This document shows positions 59,207 through 64,000 of a DNA stretch of 64,000 nt, in pieces. The position numbers and the translations under genes are program-made. The DNA lies in NCBI GenBank assembly GCA_947311845.1, contig CAMZMU010000049.1, positions 10,132,969-10,196,968 on the forward strand. The letters run 5' to 3'. Within the stretch, counting starts at the first letter, position 1. Every line of letters begins with the position of its first letter. Origin of the DNA: Poa pratensis (taxonomy: Eukaryota; Streptophyta; Magnoliopsida; Poales; Poaceae). The notes under the pieces were generated by a model. The model had not been told where the DNA came from, ran no database searches, and saw nothing but the letters and a program-made list of their open reading frames with translations.

Positions 59207-62200
59207 TATGATGAACAAGTTTAGCATTTATTTATCCCAGGTCACAGTATGATCATCATGTATTGCAATTTTTGACTACTTGATTCCTGCTTACTTTAAA
59301 GTAAACTACGCACGACAATAGAGGACTGGATCAAGCAAGCAATCAACCAATCATCACTTGGCTAATTTGAAATACAATAAGAGCCCTGGGAGTTGTAAGA
59401 TTAGCCATTAACACCATACGTACACAATGCTAGCGATAATGGATTGACTGATCTCAGAAGTTGATGCAAAGAGAATTTTGATCGGCAAGTAATAAGGCTA
59501 AAATGTTGCTAGCTGAGAATGGTTATATGCTCTGGACCAAGAGACTAAATGATTACTAACATAGAGCAATATGGCAAAATGAATACTGTGAAAATCAGAG
59601 GGGTTCCCCTCAATCAAGTGGTAACATGCATACACTAATTTTCTAGTAACTTTATCCCACCCAATATACATCTGCTGCCACGCACACAGCATATCCGGAG
59701 GCTAATCGTATGTATCTACGAAGTTTAGTTACATCACCCATAAATTAATAGCAATTAAGAGACACTTCAATTTAGTAAGCTGAGACAAACAAAGCAAATG
59801 GCAATTTATACGCCCAGTTTCTTGTAGACACGGGAAAAAGTTGAACTTGATAATACACATCATCACCAACCAAAGAGATTCTTTCCGTTATTGGAAAGAC
59901 AATTTCTTTTTTTGTAGCCATGGAACATGCACAATTAATGAGAGGCAAAACCCTACTGAATATGCGCAGGAAACCAAAACTGAATATGCGCAGGAAACCA
60001 AATTGAGAGACGGGCATGAAGAAAAAAATCAAGATGCATGCTCTATACTGGACTTTATATAAGATACATAAACATGTAGTTTAACAAATTTTAGTATCAA
60101 ATTAAGCAAGGAACAACTTGAGGACCTTTCTTGATTCCATCGATCAAATATGAATTTTGATCACGATAGGAACCACAATAGCAATAGAGAACTAACTAGT
60201 CAACCTAATGATATCACCCATAAAGTACTAGCAATTAAGAGACACTTCAATTAGTAAGCCGACACAACGAAAGCACATGGCAATTCATACGCCAAGTTTC
60301 TTGTAGACACAGAAAAAAGTTGAACTTGCTAGTACACATCCTCACCAACCAAAAAGTTTCTTTCCGTTATTGGAAACACAATTTGTTTGTTTGTAGCCAT
60401 GGAGCATGCACAATTGATGAGAGACAAAACTCTACTGAATATGCGCGGGAAACCAAAACTGAATGTGTGCGTTAAACCAAATTGAGAGACGGGCGTGAAT
60501 TAAAAAGATCAAGATGCATGCTCTATATTGGACTTTACATAAGATATGTAAACATGTAGTTTTACCAAATTTTAGTATCAAATTAAGGAAGGAACAACTT
60601 GAGGACCTTTCTTGATTCCATCAATAAAATATGAATTTTGATCACGATAGGAACCACAACAGCAATAGAGAACTAACTAGTCAACCTAATGAAGCCGCAT
60701 CCTAAGTTCCAGTGATACACTTTTTTTAAAGGAAAACGTGTAGGTAATCAAAGTCAACTGACAGGCACTGATATACATACCAGAATGTCACAACAAGGGC
60801 ACACTAGATGTACCGCACTGTATTATTAATCTATGATTCAATCAAATGTTTCTTGGTCAAAGAACAGAATCCAGGGTGATTAAAATCCGTCACGCTAAGT
60901 GGCCAGTACAGGGTACCGATGTATACGACGCTAAAATAACCACACACCCACAGGGAGCAAACCAAACATGACCCTTACTATTCTCATCCGATAAGGATAA
61001 GCACTACCCAGTTTAAGCCGGTAGAGCATGTACCACTAGCGGTACTAGCTAGTGAAGCAATCATGCAAGGAACAAAGCATCAGTATCCAATTACTGTGCA
61101 AGAGAAGGTACCTGCTACCTAATAAAGCATATAGCTCCAATGGTACAAGTCCTACGAAACTGTGCAACATAGCCAAAGCTCACTTTAGGGAGACCACCAT
61201 AAAAGCGATCACGATGCCTGGCTTTAGGCTAGCTAACACGTTGAAATCGTGTACCCAAATCCGACTAATGGAATCGCCCCAAAGCAGGCCCCGTCGCCGG
61301 CCAATCAAATCACGCGTACAAATAAAGCTGTGCCTATGCAAGCAAGCAATCAACCAATCAGCACTTGGCAATAGAGGACTGGATGAAGCAAGCAATCAAC
61401 CAATCATCACTTGGCTAATCTGAAATTCAATAAGAGCCCTGGGAGTTGTAAGATTAGCCATTGACACCTGATGTACACAATGCTAGCGATAATGGAGTGA
61501 CGGGTCTCAGAAGTTGATGTGAAGAGCATTTTGATTTGGCAAGTAATAGGGCTAAAATGCTGCTGCCTGAGAAAGGTTATATGCTCTGGACCAAGAGATT
61601 AAATGACTACTAGCATAGAGCAATATGGCCAAATGAATACTGTGAAAATCAGAGGGGTTCCCCTCAATCAAGCGGTAACATGCATACACTAATTTTCTAG
61701 AAATTTTGTCCGACCCACATCTGCTGCCACGCCACACAGCATATCCAGATGCTTATCGTATGTATCTACAAAGTTTAGTTATATCACCCATAAATTACTA
61801 GCAATTAAGAGACACTTCAATCTAGTGAGCTGGGACAAACAAAGCACATGGCAATTTATACGCCCAGTTTCTTGTAGACACAAAAAAAATTGAACTTGCT
61901 ATTACACATCATCACCAACTAAAAAGTTTCTTTCTGTTATTGGAAAGACAATTTGTTTGTTTGTAGCCATGGAACATGCACAATCAATGACAGGCAAAAC
62001 CCTACTGATTATGCGCGGGAAACCAAATTGAGAGGCGGGCGTGCATAAAAAAATTAAGATGCATGCTCTATATTGGACTTTATATAAGATACATAAACAT
62101 GTAGTTTAACAAATTTTAGTATCAAATTAAGCAAGGAGCACCTTTCTTAATTCCATCAATAAAATATGAATTTAGATCACGATAGGAACCACAATAGCAA

Positions 62201-62987
62201 TAGAGAACTAACTAGTCAACCTAATGAAGCCGCCCCCTAAGTTCCTATGATACACTTTTTTAACAGAAAACATGTACAGTAGATAATCAAAGTCAACAGA
62301 TAGGCACTGATACACATACCAGAATGTCACAACAAGAGCACACTAGACGTACCACACTGTATCATTAATCTATGCTTCAATAAAATGTCTCTTGGTCAAA
62401 GAACAGAATCCAGGGTGATTTGAATCTGTCACGCCAAGCGGTCAGTACAGGTACCAATATATACGACGCTAAAATAACCACACACCACAGGGAGCAAACC
62501 AAACATGACCCTTACTATTCTCATCCGATAAGGATAAGCACTATCCAGTTTAAGCCGGTAGAGCATGTACCACTGGCGGTACTAGCTAGTGAAGCAATCA
62601 TGCAAGCAACAAAGCATCAGTATCCAATTACTGTGCAAGAGAAGGTACCTGCTACCTAATAAAGCATATAGCTCCAATGGTACAAGTCCTACGAAACTGT
62701 GCAACATAGCCAAAGCTCACTTTAGGGAGACCACCATAAAAGCAATCACGATGCCTCGCTTTAGGCTAGCTAACACGTTGAAATCGTGTACCCAAATCCG
62801 ACTAATGGAATCGCCCCAAAGCAGGCCCCGTCGCCGGCCAATCAAATCACGCGTACAAATAAAGCTGAGCCTATGCAAGCAAGCAATCAACCAATCAGCA
62901 CTTGGCAATAGAGGACTGGATGAAGCAAGCAATCAACCAATCATCACTTGGCTAATCTGAAATTCAATAAGAGCCCTGGGAGTTGTT

Positions 62988-63202
62988 AGATTAGCCATTG
63001 ACACTTGGCTATGGGCCAGAGCCGGCGCAAAGGGACTGAGAGTGATTCTGCCGTCCACCTGGGACGTGCACTAAATGTAATTCGCTTGAGACACTTGTAA
63101 CCCTCCTAGGAGGATGTAAAACAAACTCTATCTTTTCAATGAAATAAAACGCAAAGAATCCTTTGCGTTTTCTCTAAAAAAAAAAAGATTAGCCATTGAC
63201 AC
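62988..63202 (+). mobile_element. 5'-truncated LINE 3' end with 17-bp TSD
   Basis: A 181-bp insertion (63005-63185) ends in a poly(A) run after AACGCAAAGAATCC...TTTGCGTTTTCTC. It is flanked by AGATTAGCCATTGACAC at 62988-63004 and 63186-63202. The same position in the previous unit (near 61448-61465) has the sequence once and no insert, so the empty site is directly visible. Confidence 0.93.
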
Positions 63203-63535
63203 CTGATGTACACAATGCTAGCGATAATGGAGTGACGGGTCTCAGAAGTTGATATGAAGAGCATTTTGATTTGGCAAGTAATAGGGCTAAAATGTTGCTG
63301 CCTGAGAAAGGTTATATGATCTGGACCAAGAGATTAAATGATTACTAGCATAGAGCAATATGGCCAAATGAATACTGTGAAAATCAGAGGGGTTCCCCTC
63401 AATCAAGCGGTAACATGCATACACTAATTTTCTAGAAATTTTGTCCCACCCACATCTGCTGCCACGCCACACAGCATATCCAGATGCTTATCGTATGTAT
63501 CTACAAAGTTTAGTTATATCACCCATAAATTACTA

Positions 63536-63695
63536 CTCCCTCCGTATCAAAATATAAGACTCTCTAGCTAGCTTGTACACACATGTATGTAGACATGTTT
63601 TAGTGCAAGGTTCACATGAATCTTGCACTAAAACATGTCTAGATACATGTGTGTACAAGCTAGCTAGAGAGTCTTATATTTTGATACGGAGGGAA
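63536..63695. mobile_element. Stowaway MITE inside unit 3 of the array
   Basis: A 160-bp near-perfect hairpin starting CTCCCTCCGTATCAAAATAT and ending with the complement (final base diverged), with TA duplicated on both sides (63534-63535 and 63696-63697). The unit-2 counterpart near 61797 reads ATTACTAGCAATT with a single TA, so it is the pre-insertion site. Confidence 0.95.
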
Positions 63696-64000
63696 TAGCA
63701 ATTAAGAGACACTTCAATCTAGTAAGCTGGGACAAACAAAGCACATGGCAATTTATACGCCCAATTTCTTGTAGACAAAAAAAATTGAACTTGCTAGTAC
63801 ACATCATCACCAACTAAAAAGTTTCTTTCCGTTATTGGAAAGACAATTTGTTTGTTTGTAGCCATGGAACATGCACAATCAATGACAGGCAAAACCCTAC
63901 TGATTATGCGCGGGAAACCAAATTGAGAGACGGGCGTGTATAAAAAAATTAAGATACATGCTCTATATTGGACTTTTATATAAGATACATAAACATGTAG

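Larger units (their letters stand above)
59321..64000. repeat. Tandem array, 1.54-kb unit, at least three copies
   Basis: The landmark GAGGACTGGAT recurs at 59321, 61374 and 62911. Units 2 and 3 are 1537 bp apart and near-identical. Unit 1 is 2053 bp because part of it (about 59735-60205) is repeated internally (about 60209-60700). Unit 3 carries two extra insertions (63005-63185 and 63536-63695) and runs off the window. No coding function is evident. The 123-codon frames at 61052 and 62589 are just the same repeat segment twice. The array lies on the 5' side of the kinase gene and may sit in its first intron. Confidence 0.9.

Noticed and set aside
61052..62960. Two near-identical 123-codon plus-strand frames (61052-61423 and 62589-62960)
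   Set aside because: They are the same stretch of the 1.54-kb tandem repeat, with no domain and random-looking composition. Similarity reflects duplication and not coding constraint.

Overview
This is plant nuclear DNA, almost certainly from a grass and most likely a Pooideae/Triticeae relative. Evidence: split genes with GT-AG introns, GC-rich coding exons of grass type, a dense population of MITEs (Stowaway elements with CTCCCTCCGT ends and TA duplications, Tourist/Harbinger elements with TTA or TAA duplications), MULE, hAT and LINE-type insertions, and long intergenic DNA. No rRNA, tRNA or CRISPR array was recognised.

Layout. 1-7.14 kb: the right-hand part of a large Mutator-like element (MULE) that carries an intact seven-exon plant-mobile-domain (PMD) gene next to a broken MULE transposase gene. 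Its GC-rich end abuts a leucine-rich-repeat receptor-like protein gene (7.14-9.48 kb) whose 5' part is missing. 13.7-16.1 kb: a seven-exon NAD(P)-binding, NmrA-like oxidoreductase. 18.2-20.2 kb: a GRAS transcription factor (SCL9/14/33 type). Each of these two genes is bordered by a reverse-strand, poly(A)-tailed retroposon. 25-42 kb has no convincing host gene. It is a decayed patchwork of diverged direct repeats that looks like an old tandem array with a period of about 7.4 kb, interrupted by a LINE 3' end, a Tourist MITE, a clean non-autonomous hAT element (30.1-31.2 kb) and a Harbinger MITE. 43.9-46.5 kb: an intact alpha-expansin. 48.8-50.4 kb: an intact exopolygalacturonase (GH28) on the other strand. 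56.6-58.8 kb: a receptor-like cytoplasmic kinase (RLCK-VIIa/PBL type) lacking its first exon in the window. 59.3-64 kb: a non-coding tandem array with a 1.54-kb unit.

The host genes do not form one pathway. Expansin and exopolygalacturonase both act on the cell wall and are neighbours, but nothing in the sequence shows co-regulation. The most useful general observation is a set of single-base length changes in short homopolymers that break otherwise well-conserved reading frames (oxidoreductase, GRAS twice, kinase, MULE transposase, LINE). This pattern fits consensus errors in a draft assembly at least as well as it fits pseudogenes, and it matters for anyone using these gene models.

I did not find an obviously new molecular system. 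The strongest candidates for further interest are the PMD-MULE pairing, the two segmental duplication arrays, the natural empty-site/filled-site pairs inside the 1.54-kb array, and very short poly(A)-containing insertions flanked by 13-15 bp duplications.
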